A stretch of 64,000 nucleotides of DNA from Pseudaquabacterium terrae (lineage in GTDB: Bacteria > Pseudomonadota > Gammaproteobacteria > Burkholderiales > Burkholderiaceae_C), in NCBI RefSeq assembly GCF_013266755.1, contig NZ_JABRWJ010000013.1, positions 111,561-175,560 on the forward strand, given 5' to 3'. The notes beneath the pieces were generated by a model, which worked only from the letters and a program-made list of their open reading frames with translations, was not told the DNA's origin and did no database searches. Shown here piece by piece: positions 1 to 8,730 of the stretch. Each line of letters starts with the position of its first letter. Positions within the stretch are counted from its first letter, which is position 1. The position numbers and the translations under genes are program-made.

Positions 1-93
1 GCGCCCTACAGCGCCCGCGCCGGTGCCCAGGGCCTGGCACTGGACCTGCCGCCCAAGTCCATCGTCGTCGTCAGCGTGCCGGCCGCGCGCTGA
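1..93 (+). CDS. C-terminal end of a glycoside hydrolase (partial, 5' end outside window)
   Basis: An open frame enters from the left edge in frame 1 and stops with TGA at 91-93, leaving about 30 residues. The tail has an LPPKS motif followed by alternating valines. This resembles the last beta-strand of the C-terminal beta-sandwich of arabinofuranosidase/xylosidase-type glycoside hydrolases (for example GH51), where 'LPPKSV.VL' is a common ending. The fragment lies 73 bp upstream of a GH5 gene on the same strand, so it probably belongs to the same saccharolytic cluster. The family cannot be fixed from 30 residues. Confidence 0.45.
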   Translation, partial: APYSARAGAQGLALDLPPKSIVVVSVPAAR

Positions 94-166
94 CATCCCC
101 TCGCCACCACGCCCGCTTCCGGAGGAGACAACCGTGCCGGGCGTCCTCAACCACGAAAGGTCGACC

Positions 167-1807
167 ATGAGAACCTTGCTTGCGGGCCTGATCCTGGGCG
201 CCGCCACCCTTGCCGCGCCCGCGGTGCAGGCGCAAAGCTGCGGCAGCGGCGGCGGTGCCAGCGTCTGCCTGATCGCCAACGGCCTGGCCGACAACATCCA
301 GCTCGGCTGGACCGCGAGCGGCACGATCAAGTCGCTGGAGGTCTACCGCGACACCGATCCGAACCCGGTCGGCCGCAGCCGCATCGCCGTGCTGCCGGCC
401 ACGGCCACCAGCTTCACCGACCCCACCGCGGCCACCGGCACGCCGTACTGGTACTGGGTGCGGTTCGCCACCAGCGCCGGCAGCTACAACTCCGGTGCCG
501 CCACCGCCACGCGCGGCACGGCCTGCCTGCCCACGGCGGTCACGCCGCTCGCGCAGGTCGGCGGAACGTGGATGCAGACCGATGCACCGGTGGTTCCCGC
601 CGGCGCAAGCGCCGTGCTCGGCCCGCAGCCCGCCTCGGGCGGTTCGTGGTCGTGGAGCGGCTGCGGCACCGCGGGCACGGCGCGCCTGCAGACGATCACA
701 CCGGCGGCCGCTTGCAAGTCCAACGTCGTCTACACCAACAGCTGCGGCGCGAAGACGGCGCTGACCTTCAACGTCGCCGTCGCCGGCGTGATGCGCGACA
801 TCACGAGCCTGCAGCTGTCCAGGCTGATGTCGCCGGGCTGGAACGTCGGCAACTCGCTGGACGCGACGCCGAACGAAACCTCCTGGGGCAACCCGCTGAT
901 CAACCAGGCGCTGCTGAACGGCGTGAAGGCCGCCGGCTTCAAGAGCGTGCGCATCCCGGTCACCTGGACCACGCACGTCGATGCCAACGACAACATCCAG
1001 CCGCAGTGGATGGCGCGCGTGGCCGAGGTCGTCAAGTACGCGCGCAACGCCGGCCTGTACGTGATGATCAACCTGCACCACGAGGGCGGCTGGCTCGACA
1101 ACGTCACCTACGACCAGCAGCCGGCGAACAACGCCCGCTTCGCCAAGCTGTGGACGCAGATCGCCGAGCACTTCAAGCACCACGACGACTACCTGCTGTT
1201 CGCCAGCCTCAACGAGGTGGGCAAGCAGAACGCGCCCTGGGGCGTGCCGCCGCAGCAGGAGTGGACCGATGTGCAGAACGGCTACCACCAGGTCTTCGTG
1301 AACGCCGTGCGCGCCACCGGCGGCAACAACGCCCGCCGCCATCTCGTCGTGCAGGGCTACTTCACGAATATCGACACCTCGTTCGACCGCGCGGTGCTGC
1401 CCACCGACACGATCGCCAACCGGCTGTTCTTCGAAGTGCACTACTACGACCCGTACAACTTCACCATCAACGGCGACGGCCAGATGTGGCAATGGGGCGC
1501 CACGGCCACCAACCCCACCGAGACCTGGGCCGACGAGCCCTGGGTCGATGCGCAGTTCGACAAGATGAAGGCCCGCTTCGTCGACCAGGGCGTGCCGGTG
1601 ATCGTGGGCGAATACGGGGCCTACCTGAAGCCGAACTACCCGGGCATGGCGCCGTACCGCAAGGCCTGGGCGGAGTACGTCACGCGCTCGATGTCGCAGC
1701 GCGGCCTGGTGCCGATGTGGTGGGACACCGGCGAGATGATCGACCGCGTCACCGGTGCGCACAAGCTGCCGGACATGCTCAAAGTGCTCGTCGACAACGC
1801 CAAGTGA
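167..1807 (+). CDS. Exported GH5 endoglucanase with N-terminal Fn3-like domain
   Basis: This is a 546-residue secreted cellulase-type glycoside hydrolase family 5 enzyme, a retaining endo-beta-1,4-glucanase or xyloglucanase acting outside the cytoplasm. The start at 167 is chosen because an AAGG ribosome site precedes it and the product then begins with a clean signal peptide ending in AVQAQ. Residues about 30-120 form a fibronectin type III-like module. The catalytic domain starts near residue 220 with the family opening 'GWNVGNSLDA', followed by RIPVTW and INLHHEGGW. The acid/base glutamate is E350 in LNEVGK, where the usual Pro after NE is Val. The nucleophile is E482 in IVGEYGAY. An upstream extension to position 23 is open but has no signal peptide. 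The GH29 gene follows 11 bp downstream, so they are probably co-transcribed. Confidence 0.9.
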   Translation: MRTLLAGLILGAATLAAPAVQAQSCGSGGGASVCLIANGLADNIQLGWTASGTIKSLEVYRDTDPNPVGRSRIAVLPATATSFTDPTAATGTPYWYWVRFATSAGSYNSGAATATRGTACLPTAVTPLAQVGGTWMQTDAPVVPAGASAVLGPQPASGGSWSWSGCGTAGTARLQTITPAAACKSNVVYTNSCGAKTALTFNVAVAGVMRDITSLQLSRLMSPGWNVGNSLDATPNETSWGNPLINQALLNGVKAAGFKSVRIPVTWTTHVDANDNIQPQWMARVAEVVKYARNAGLYVMINLHHEGGWLDNVTYDQQPANNARFAKLWTQIAEHFKHHDDYLLFASLNEVGKQNAPWGVPPQQEWTDVQNGYHQVFVNAVRATGGNNARRHLVVQGYFTNIDTSFDRAVLPTDTIANRLFFEVHYYDPYNFTINGDGQMWQWGATATNPTETWADEPWVDAQFDKMKARFVDQGVPVIVGEYGAYLKPNYPGMAPYRKAWAEYVTRSMSQRGLVPMWWDTGEMIDRVTGAHKLPDMLKVLVDNAK

Positions 1808-1818
1808 GCGGGAAGCCC

Positions 1819-3381
1819 ATGACCGGCCTGAGCAAGCGCACCTTCCTGAGCACGCCGCTGCTGGCCGCCGCCGGCCTGGGCGCCGCGCGCGTCGCGCAGG
1901 CGCAAGGCTGCGCGCCCGTGGCACCCGGCCCGTACACGCCGCCGCCGCTGGCGTCCGGTCCGTTCACCCCCGCTGCCGAGTCGCTGCGCCAGCCTGCGAT
2001 CCCGGCGTGGTACCGCGATGCCAAGCTCGGCATCTGGTCGCACTGGGGGCCGCAAGCGGTGCCCAGCCGCGGCGACTGGTACGCCCGCTTCATGTACGTG
2101 CCCGGCCACCCGCACTACGAGCACCACGTGAAGACCTATGGCCACCCCTCGGAGGTCGGCTACAAGGACATCATCAAGCGGTGGAAGGCCGAGCGCTTCG
2201 AGCCCGAGGCGCTGATGGACCGCTACGTCGCGGCGGGCGCCAAGTACTTCGTCTCGATGGGCGTGCACCACGACAACTTCGACCTGTGGAACTCCAGGCA
2301 CCACCGCTGGAACGCCACCAAGGTCGGACCGATGCGCGACGTGGTCGGCGACTGGGGGCGCGCCGCGCGCAAGCGCGGGCTTCGCTTCGGCGTCTCGGAG
2401 CACCTGGGCGCCAGCCACAACTGGTGGTGGACCAGCCACCAGTGCGACCAGTTCTGGCCCAAGCTGGGCGTGGCCTACGACGGCGCCAAGCCGGAGAACG
2501 TCGACCTGTACCACGCGCCGCACGACACCCCGTACCTGAACCGCGGCGGCGACTGGTACACGACGAACCCGAAGTTCCACGAGATCTGGTACCGCCGCAT
2601 GGTCGACCTGATCGACAGCCACCAGCCGGACCTGCTGTACTCCGACGGCGGCATCCCGTTCGGCGCGGTGGGGCGCTCCGTGGTGGCCCACCTGTACAAC
2701 ACCTCGGTGCGCCGCCACGGCGAGATGCAGGCGGTCTACAACCACAAGGCGCTCGGCTCCGGGGAATTCATCCGCGAGGTCGGTGCGCAGGACGTTGAAC
2801 GCGGCGTGCTCGAAGGCATCAACCCGCTGCCGTGGCAGACCGACACCTCCAACGGCGACTGGTTCCACTCCGAGCACGATCACTACAAGACGCCGGCGCA
2901 GGTACTGACGATGCTGTGCGACATCGTCAGCAAGAACGGCAACATGCTGCTCAACGTGGTCCAGCGGGCCGACGGGACGCTGACGCCCGAGTCGGACCTG
3001 CTGATGACGGAGATGGCCGCGTGGATGAAGGTCAACGCCGAGGCGATCCACGGCACGCGGCCGTGGAAGACCCACGGCGAAGGTCCGACCGAGGCCGCCA
3101 GCGGCGCCTTCCAGGAGAACACGGCCTATACGCCGCAGGACATCCGCTTCACCACCCGGGGCGATGTGCTGTACGCGCTGACCCTGGGCGAGCCCAAGGG
3201 GGCCGTGAGGATCGCCTCGCTGCGCCAAGCTAACGCCCATGATGCGCGTCCCGTGCGCCGGGTCGAGCTGCTGGGGGCCGGGCCGCTGCGGTTCCGCCAG
3301 AGCGGCCAGGCACTGGAGGTCGACGTGCCCGAGCGTCTGCCGAGCCGCCATGTCAGTGCCTTGCGCATCGCGCTCGGCTGA
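1819..3381 (+). CDS. Exported GH29 alpha-L-fucosidase
   Basis: This is a 520-residue family 29 alpha-L-fucosidase that releases terminal L-fucose by a retaining mechanism. The N-terminus carries a Tat-like signal (SKRTFLS, then an Ala/Leu-rich core ending AQA), so folded export is plausible. The mature protein opens with the family motif 'PAWYRDAKLGIWSHWGP'. It contains the substrate-binding 'VGVHHDNFDLW'-type segment (here MGVHHDNFDLW) and 'SEHLGASHNWW'. The catalytic nucleophile is D276 in LLYSDGG. The C-terminal beta-sandwich includes 'KNGNMLLNVVQRADG', also typical of the family. The gene sits 11 bp after the GH5 gene and 25 bp before the GH2 gene. Fucosidase next to beta-galactosidase fits stepwise trimming of Fuc-Gal side chains. 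Confidence 0.93.
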   Translation: MTGLSKRTFLSTPLLAAAGLGAARVAQAQGCAPVAPGPYTPPPLASGPFTPAAESLRQPAIPAWYRDAKLGIWSHWGPQAVPSRGDWYARFMYVPGHPHYEHHVKTYGHPSEVGYKDIIKRWKAERFEPEALMDRYVAAGAKYFVSMGVHHDNFDLWNSRHHRWNATKVGPMRDVVGDWGRAARKRGLRFGVSEHLGASHNWWWTSHQCDQFWPKLGVAYDGAKPENVDLYHAPHDTPYLNRGGDWYTTNPKFHEIWYRRMVDLIDSHQPDLLYSDGGIPFGAVGRSVVAHLYNTSVRRHGEMQAVYNHKALGSGEFIREVGAQDVERGVLEGINPLPWQTDTSNGDWFHSEHDHYKTPAQVLTMLCDIVSKNGNMLLNVVQRADGTLTPESDLLMTEMAAWMKVNAEAIHGTRPWKTHGEGPTEAASGAFQENTAYTPQDIRFTTRGDVLYALTLGEPKGAVRIASLRQANAHDARPVRRVELLGAGPLRFRQSGQALEVDVPERLPSRHVSALRIALG

Positions 3382-3406
3382 AGGCCGACCCCCCACCTCC
3401 TCGACG

Positions 3407-5995
3407 ATGAGACCGGTCCTGCGCCTGCTGCTGGCCGTGTGCGCCGGCCTGCTCACGGGCCTCGCGGGTGCGAGCAATCGCACCAGCGAGCCGATCAACC
3501 GCGACTGGACCTTCACGCTCGGTGATCCGCCGGGCGCGCAGGCGATCGACCACGACAGCGCCGGCTGGCGCCGCGTCGACCTGCCGCATTCGTTCTCGCA
3601 GCCGTACTTCCTGGGCACCGGCTTCTATGTCGGCCACGGCTGGTACCGCAAGGCCTTGCACGTGCCGGCTGCCGCGATCGGCAAGCGCATCACGCTGGAG
3701 TTCGACGGCGTGTTCCAGGACGCGGTGATCTGGGTCAACGGGCGGAAGGCGGGGCGCCATGTCGGCGGCTACACCGGCTTCAGCATCGACATCACGCCGC
3801 ACGTCAAGGCCGGCCGCAACCTGCTGGCCGTGCACGTGAACAACCTGTGGAATGCGCGCGTGGCCCCGCGCGCGGGCGAGCACGTGTTCTCCGGCGGCAT
3901 CTACCGCAACGTGCGCCTGGTGGTCACCGACCCCGTGCACGTGGCCTGGTACGGCACCTTCGTGACGACACCGCAGGTGTCCGACGAGCGGGCCTCGGTG
4001 CGCGTGCAGACGGAGGTGCGCAATCACCGCGCGGCCGAGGTCAGGGTCACGCTGGTCTCCGAGGTGCTGGACGCCGCCGGCCGGCGAATCGCGACGCTGC
4101 GCAGCACGCGCAAGGTGCCGGCTGCCGGCATGGCCACCGTTGACCAGACGCTGCCGCAGATCGCCCGGCCGCGGCTGTGGTCGCCCGAGCAGCCCACGCT
4201 GTACAAGCTGGTCAGCCGTCTTTCCGTCGCGGGCAAGCCCGTCGATCGCTTCGAGACGCCGTTCGGCATCCGCAGCCTCCAGTTCACCGCCGACAAGGGC
4301 TTCTTCCTCAACGGCAGGCACCTGTACATGGTCGGTGCCAACGTGCACCAGGACCAGGCCGGCTGGGGCGACGGCGTGACCGATGGCGCGGCGCGGCGCG
4401 ACGTGCAGATGGTCAAGGACGCCGGCTTCAACTTCATCCGCGGCTCGCACTACCCGCACTCGCCGGCGTTCTCGAAGGCCACCGACGAGCTCGGCCTGCT
4501 GTTCTGGTCCGAGGCGCCGTTCTGGGGCATCGGCGGCTTCGGCGCCGATGGCAGCTGGCTGTCCAGCGCCTATCCGCCCGACCCGGCGGACCGGCCCGAA
4601 TTCGAAGCCAGCGTGCTGCGGCAGGCGCAGGAGATGATCCGCATCCACCGCAATCATCCGTCGATCGTCGTCTGGAGCGCCAGCAACGAGCCGTTCTTCA
4701 CGCTGGGCGATGCCATGGGCCCGATGCGCGAGTTCCTGAAGCGCCAGGTGGCCTTCATGCGCCAGCTGGACCCGACGCGGCCGGTGGCCATCGGCGGCGC
4801 GCAGCGCGGCGAGATCGACAAGCTGGGCGACATCGCCGGCTACAACGGCGACGGCGCCACGCTGTTCCTGAACCCGGGCGTTCCCTCGGTGGTGTCGGAG
4901 TATGGCTCGACGATGGTCGACCGGCCCGGCGCCTACGAGCCCGGCTTCGGGCTGATGCCCGACACCCCGGACCAGAAGGGCAGCACGAAGCCGTACGCGT
5001 GGCGCTACCCCTGGCGCGCGGGGGAGGCGCTGTGGTGCGCCTTCGACCATGGCTCGATTGCCTCGGTCGAGTTCGGCTCCATGGGCTTCATCGATTATTT
5101 CCGCCTGCCCAAGCGGCAGTACCACTGGTACCGCGAGCACTATCGCGGCGTGCCGCCGCCGGCGTGGCCGGTGGCCGGCAAGCCGGCGAAGCTGCACCTG
5201 GCCGCCAGCCAGCCGGTGATCCACGGCACCCAGGGGCTGGACGATGCGCAACTGGTCGTCACCGTGCAGGACGAGGCGGGCAGGGCGCTGAGCAACGCGC
5301 CCGACGTGACGCTCAGCATCGTCAGCGGCCCGGGCAAGTTCCCCACCGGCCGCAGCATCCACTTCAGCAACCAGTCGGTGATCGCCATCCGCGATGGCCA
5401 GGCGGCGATCAGTTTTCGCTCCTACTTCGCGGGCGAGACCCTCATCGAGGCCAGTTCCCCAGGGCTCGCGCCGGCCCGCCTCGCGATCACCACCACGGGG
5501 CCGGACCGCTTCGTGCCGGGCGAGTCGCCGCTGGCGCCGGACCAGCCGGTGGTCGTCTACCCGCCGATCCACCGCAAGGCGCTTGCCGACGATCCGATCA
5601 ACGTCACCACCAGCCGCCCCACCGCCACCAGCGGCTCGGAACCCGGGCACGAGGCGCCGTTGGCCAACGACGGCCAGACGCAGACCTGGTGGCGTGCCAG
5701 CGCGACCGATGGCAGTGCGCACTGGGTGGCGCACCTCGAGAACGTCTACGCGCTGCACTGGTTGTCGCTGGTGATGCCGGACGATCGCGGGCCCGACTTC
5801 GTCGTCGAGATCAGTCAGGACGCCACCCGCTGGCGCCCGGTGGCCGAGGCCAAGGGCGGACGCAAGAGCCACGAGATCGCGCTCTTCGAGCCGCCGAACA
5901 CCGCGGCTTTCCTGCGCATCCGCTTTCCCGCCGTCACGCCCGATCGGCCGGCCATGCTGAGCGAGGTGCGCGTGTTTGCCAAACCCAAGCCCTGA
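3407..5995 (+). CDS. Exported GH2 beta-galactosidase with C-terminal discoidin-like domain
   Basis: The product is an 862-residue family 2 glycoside hydrolase. The start at 3407 gives a short Leu-rich signal peptide (RPVLRLLLAVCAGLL). Domain order is: sugar-binding jelly roll (residues about 30-200, with DLPHSFSQPY and GWYRK), immunoglobulin-like domain (about 200-300), TIM barrel (about 300-600), a further beta domain (about 600-710), and an F5/8 type C (discoidin/CBM32-like) module (about 730-860, with LANDGQTQTWW). The acid/base residue is E428 in 'SASNEP' and the nucleophile E498 in 'VVSEYGS'. Beta-galactosidase is the most likely activity. Beta-mannosidase and beta-glucuronidase share the fold and cannot be excluded from sequence alone. 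It is the last intact member of the GH5-GH29-GH2 run. Confidence 0.9.
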   Translation: MRPVLRLLLAVCAGLLTGLAGASNRTSEPINRDWTFTLGDPPGAQAIDHDSAGWRRVDLPHSFSQPYFLGTGFYVGHGWYRKALHVPAAAIGKRITLEFDGVFQDAVIWVNGRKAGRHVGGYTGFSIDITPHVKAGRNLLAVHVNNLWNARVAPRAGEHVFSGGIYRNVRLVVTDPVHVAWYGTFVTTPQVSDERASVRVQTEVRNHRAAEVRVTLVSEVLDAAGRRIATLRSTRKVPAAGMATVDQTLPQIARPRLWSPEQPTLYKLVSRLSVAGKPVDRFETPFGIRSLQFTADKGFFLNGRHLYMVGANVHQDQAGWGDGVTDGAARRDVQMVKDAGFNFIRGSHYPHSPAFSKATDELGLLFWSEAPFWGIGGFGADGSWLSSAYPPDPADRPEFEASVLRQAQEMIRIHRNHPSIVVWSASNEPFFTLGDAMGPMREFLKRQVAFMRQLDPTRPVAIGGAQRGEIDKLGDIAGYNGDGATLFLNPGVPSVVSEYGSTMVDRPGAYEPGFGLMPDTPDQKGSTKPYAWRYPWRAGEALWCAFDHGSIASVEFGSMGFIDYFRLPKRQYHWYREHYRGVPPPAWPVAGKPAKLHLAASQPVIHGTQGLDDAQLVVTVQDEAGRALSNAPDVTLSIVSGPGKFPTGRSIHFSNQSVIAIRDGQAAISFRSYFAGETLIEASSPGLAPARLAITTTGPDRFVPGESPLAPDQPVVVYPPIHRKALADDPINVTTSRPTATSGSEPGHEAPLANDGQTQTWWRASATDGSAHWVAHLENVYALHWLSLVMPDDRGPDFVVEISQDATRWRPVAEAKGGRKSHEIALFEPPNTAAFLRIRFPAVTPDRPAMLSEVRVFAKPKP

Positions 5996-6032
5996 CCCGC
6001 ACGGCCTGGGGTCCTGCTCGGCAGGAGCCGGG

Positions 6033-6446
6033 TCAATGGAACAGGCGCTGCGAGAAGTGGTACAGGTTGTCGGCCCAGCTCTCGCGCACGGGGCCGTGCT
6101 CGTGGACGGTCCACACGTGCGGGATGCCGCGCTGCTGAAGCTGGCGGTGCAGGGCCTGCGGCACGCGGATCAGGCCGTCCTGTCGACCGCAAGAGAGGTA
6201 CAGCAGCGCCAGATGGCGCCGCACGGCGTCCGCATCGGGCAGCAACTGCGCCGCTGTGCGCGTGTTGGGCGCCGGCGAGAAGCCGCCCACCCAGGCGAAG
6301 CGGTCGAGGTGGGCGAGGCCGACATTCAGCGCCTGGCCGCCCCCCATCGACAAGCCGGCGATGGCACGCATCCGGCGGTCGCTGGCGGCAGCGTAGTTCG
6401 CCTCGACGCTGACGCGGCCGGGTACCGTCGACCGGGACGCGTCCAT
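6033..6446 (-). pseudogene. Truncated CE1-type (esterase D/feruloyl esterase-like) carbohydrate esterase
   Basis: The frame encodes only the C-terminal half of an alpha/beta-hydrolase of the putative esterase (CE1/PF00756) family. The serine nucleophile motif GLSMGGGQA, the family segment FAWVGGFSPAPNT and the catalytic histidine in VHEHGP near the end are present. The region normally containing the N-terminal strands and oxyanion loop is missing. Family similarity begins abruptly about 15 codons after the first in-frame ATG, and the 3' end of the PEP-CTERM gene lies immediately upstream at 6463. It is best read as the remnant of a gene whose 5' half was replaced by the PEP-CTERM gene. Convergent with the GH2 gene. 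Confidence 0.75.
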
Positions 6447-6462
6447 GAGAGGTCAGGCGCGG

Positions 6463-7221
6463 TCAGCGGCCCCGGTGGCGACGCATCAGGCCGACCATGC
6501 CCAGTCCGGTCAGCAGCATGGCGAAGCTGCCGGGTTCGGGCACCGTGTTCGGAGCATCGGTCTCGGCCGAGGCCGCCAGGCCGATGCGCATGCGGGCCCA
6601 GCCCGTCGCGCCGGGATTGGTCCAGCTGGCCGAGAGCGTCATCGGGCCGGCGTAGGGGCCGCTCGTCGCGTCGACGAAGGCCTCCGCATAGTTGAGCGGC
6701 TCGCAGATGTCGGTGGTGAAGTCGGTGCTGCACAGTTCGATGTAGGCATTGGCCTGCGCGATGTCGCCATCGGCGAAGAGCTCCGTCAGCGTCGTGGACA
6801 GCGTGATCGTGGCGTTGCCGCCGACCATGATGTAGCCGTCGAAGACCTGCGCGAAGGCCCAGCCGGTGTGGCCTGCATCGGCCGCTGTTTCGGCGCTCGC
6901 CGCCACGCCGTCGAGCAGGTTGCCGCCGGTGGCCGCACCGATGTTGGCCTTCGCGAACGAGCTCGCGTCGATCACCGTGGCGTCGTAGGGGGCGCCGTGC
7001 CAGCCGCTCGCGCTGTCGGCCAAGGACGGGTTCTCGAGCGCTGCTGCCGTCGACGACGTGGGCTGCAGCCAGTTCTGGTCGTGCGGCAGCCAATACCATC
7101 CCTCGCCGCCGTTCACCGACAGGGCCAGGTTGGAGACGCCCACCTTGGCGATGCCGGCGGCTGCGAGTTGGGAAGCTGCCAGCAAGGCGGCCCCGAGGGC
7201 GAATTGGAAGCGTTTGCGCAT
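6463..7221 (-). CDS. PEP-CTERM sorting domain protein
   Basis: A 252-residue exported protein. The start at 7221 gives a signal peptide (MRKRFQFALGAALLAASQLAAAG); longer upstream readings lack one. The C-terminus is the classical PEP-CTERM tripartite signal: VPEPGS, a hydrophobic helix (FAMLLTGLGMVGLM) and a basic tail (RRHRGR). Proteins with this tail are processed by exosortase and are linked to exopolysaccharide production and surface display in Gram-negative bacteria. The central domain is acidic and beta-rich, contains few cysteines and resembles no enzyme. Function beyond export and sorting is unknown. No exosortase gene lies in the window. Confidence 0.9.
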   Translation of the reverse strand: MRKRFQFALGAALLAASQLAAAGIAKVGVSNLALSVNGGEGWYWLPHDQNWLQPTSSTAAALENPSLADSASGWHGAPYDATVIDASSFAKANIGAATGGNLLDGVAASAETAADAGHTGWAFAQVFDGYIMVGGNATITLSTTLTELFADGDIAQANAYIELCSTDFTTDICEPLNYAEAFVDATSGPYAGPMTLSASWTNPGATGWARMRIGLAASAETDAPNTVPEPGSFAMLLTGLGMVGLMRRHRGR

Positions 7222-7305
7222 GCGGGTCTCCGTGGGTCGATATTTGATTAGTGCAGAGCACGAATTTAAGTCAGTAACAACAGTTCCCGAACTGCGGCTT
7301 TCCCT

Positions 7306-7438
7306 AGATGCACTTTGCCTATGCCCAAGCCAAGCTGGCGCGCAGCCACCTGACCGCCGGGCAAGGCGCGCGGCTGTCGGTGCTGTTGAAGAACGAAGGC
7401 TCGCGTGAGGCGGCCGAGGTGGTGCAGGTCTATGCCCG
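7306..7438 (+). pseudogene. Fragment of GH3 beta-glucosidase C-terminal Fn3-like domain
   Basis: About 43 codons (FAYAQAKLARSHLTAGQGARLSV...VVQVYAR) match the fibronectin III-like C-terminal domain of family 3 beta-glucosidases, where 'V.V.NTG.R.G.EVVQVYV' is diagnostic. There is no start, no catalytic domain and no proper end. The homology stops exactly at a 36-bp palindrome at 7439. It is a relic of a deleted glycosidase gene, in keeping with the saccharolytic neighbourhood. Confidence 0.6.
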
Positions 7439-7474
7439 GCGCTCCGGCGCCATGGCGCCATGGCGCCGGAGCGC
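7439..7474. repeat. 36-bp perfect palindrome
   Basis: The segment is its own reverse complement over all 36 bases. Each half reads GCGCTCCGGCGCCATGGC and its complement, centred between 7456 and 7457. There is no loop and no T tract. It lies at the breakpoint between the GH3 fragment and unrelated sequence, so it may mark a recombination or deletion junction. A binding site for a dimeric protein is the alternative. Confidence 0.85.
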
Positions 7475-7685
7475 ACCCTGGCAGGTCACGGGGCGTGCCG
7501 AGCTGCCGCCGTTTTGAGAGAGGGCGCCACATCAGCGCCGCTCCTGGGTCGGTGATCCGGATCAAGCCCTCGAGCGCACGCGCCACCTTCTCGTGGGCCG
7601 GCAGTGCGTCGTCGAGCCCGTCGAGCACCGTGAAGCAGGCGGCCGTGGGTTCCCAGTCACCCGGTCCGGCGCTGCGGCACCGCCC

Positions 7686-8653
7686 GTGACGGTGGACATG
7701 GACGACGTCGCGCTGATGACCTACACCTCGGGCACCACGGGGCTGCCCAAGGGCGCGATGCTCACCTACGGCAACGCCCTCTTCAAGAGCGCGGCGGCGG
7801 CCGATTGCGCAGGCGTGCAGGCGAGCGACGTGCTGCTCGCCGTCGCGCCGCTGTACCACATCGCGGGCATGGTGGCGGGCGTGAACGTACCGGTGTTGAA
7901 GGGTGCGACCAGCGTGCTCTTCTACCGTTTCGATCCCGTGGCCACCTTGCAGGCGATCGAGCGGCATCGCATCACCAACTGGTACGGCATCGCCCCGATG
8001 AACGTGGCCTGCATGCAGGTGCCGGGCGCGAAAGACCACGATCTGTCCAGCCTGCGGATCAGCTCGGTCACCAGCTTCGGCATCAGCTTCACCGAGTCGC
8101 TCGCCATGCAGTGGCGCGCGCATGCGCCGAACTGTCAGTCGTTCGAATCGGGCGCATTCTCGATCCCGACACCGGATCACCCGTTCCCACGGGCCAGCAG
8201 GGCGAGATCGTGCTTCGCAGTCCCGGCGTCTTCAAGGGTTACTGGAACAATCCCGAGGGCACGGCGAGAACGCTGCGCAACGGTTGGGTGCACACCGGCG
8301 ACATGGGGTCCCTCGACGCGGACGGTTATCTCACCTTCACCGGACGGATCAAGGAGATGATCAAGGTGTCGGGCTATCCGGTCTTCCCGGAGGAGGTGGA
8401 AGGCATCCTCGTCAAGCATCCTGCCGTGGCGCAGGCGGCCGTGATCGGTGTGCCGGACGCCACCAAGGGCGAGGTGGTCCGGGCCTTCATCGTGCGCAAG
8501 CCCGGGCGCGAGCTCGACGCGGATTCGCTCATGGCGTGGGCGCGCGACAACATGTCGGCCTGCAAGGTGCCGCGCGAGGTGCGCTTCGTCGAGCAGCTTC
8601 CCGCCACGGGCGCGGGCAAGGTGTTGCGCCGGCTGCTCAGGGACCTGCGCTGA
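7686..8653 (+). pseudogene. Broken acyl-CoA synthetase / AMP-binding ligase
   Basis: Two reading frames together encode the C-terminal two thirds of an AMP-forming fatty-acid-CoA ligase. The first (to about 8150) begins just before the P-loop motif TYTSGTTGLPKGAML and includes PLYHIAGM. The second (from about 8150 to 8653) contains RILDPDTGSPVPTGQQGEI, the A8 motif GWVHTGDMG and TGRIKEMIKVSG, and the catalytic lysine region TGAGKVLRR. The expected A5 segment (YG.TE) is missing at the frame change, so a deletion of roughly 100 bp plus a frameshift lies near 8140-8155. The N-terminal domain is also absent. The gene cannot encode a working ligase. Confidence 0.85.
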
Positions 8654-8730
8654 GTGCACGTGCCGATCGAACTCGAGGCGAAGGTCGACGGCAGTAGGGA
8701 AAGGCGAGGGCGTCTGTGCGTGGGGCTGCC

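Noticed and set aside
23..166. Upstream extension of the GH5 gene to position 23
   Set aside because: It overlaps the end of the preceding glycosidase frame and would hide the signal peptide that begins at 167.
7518..7680. Minus-strand segment resembling the end of an unknown gene (FTVLDGLDDALPAHEKVARAL)
   Set aside because: It has coding-like composition but no start, no clear family and unclear ends. It may be another relic but is too weak to list as a feature.
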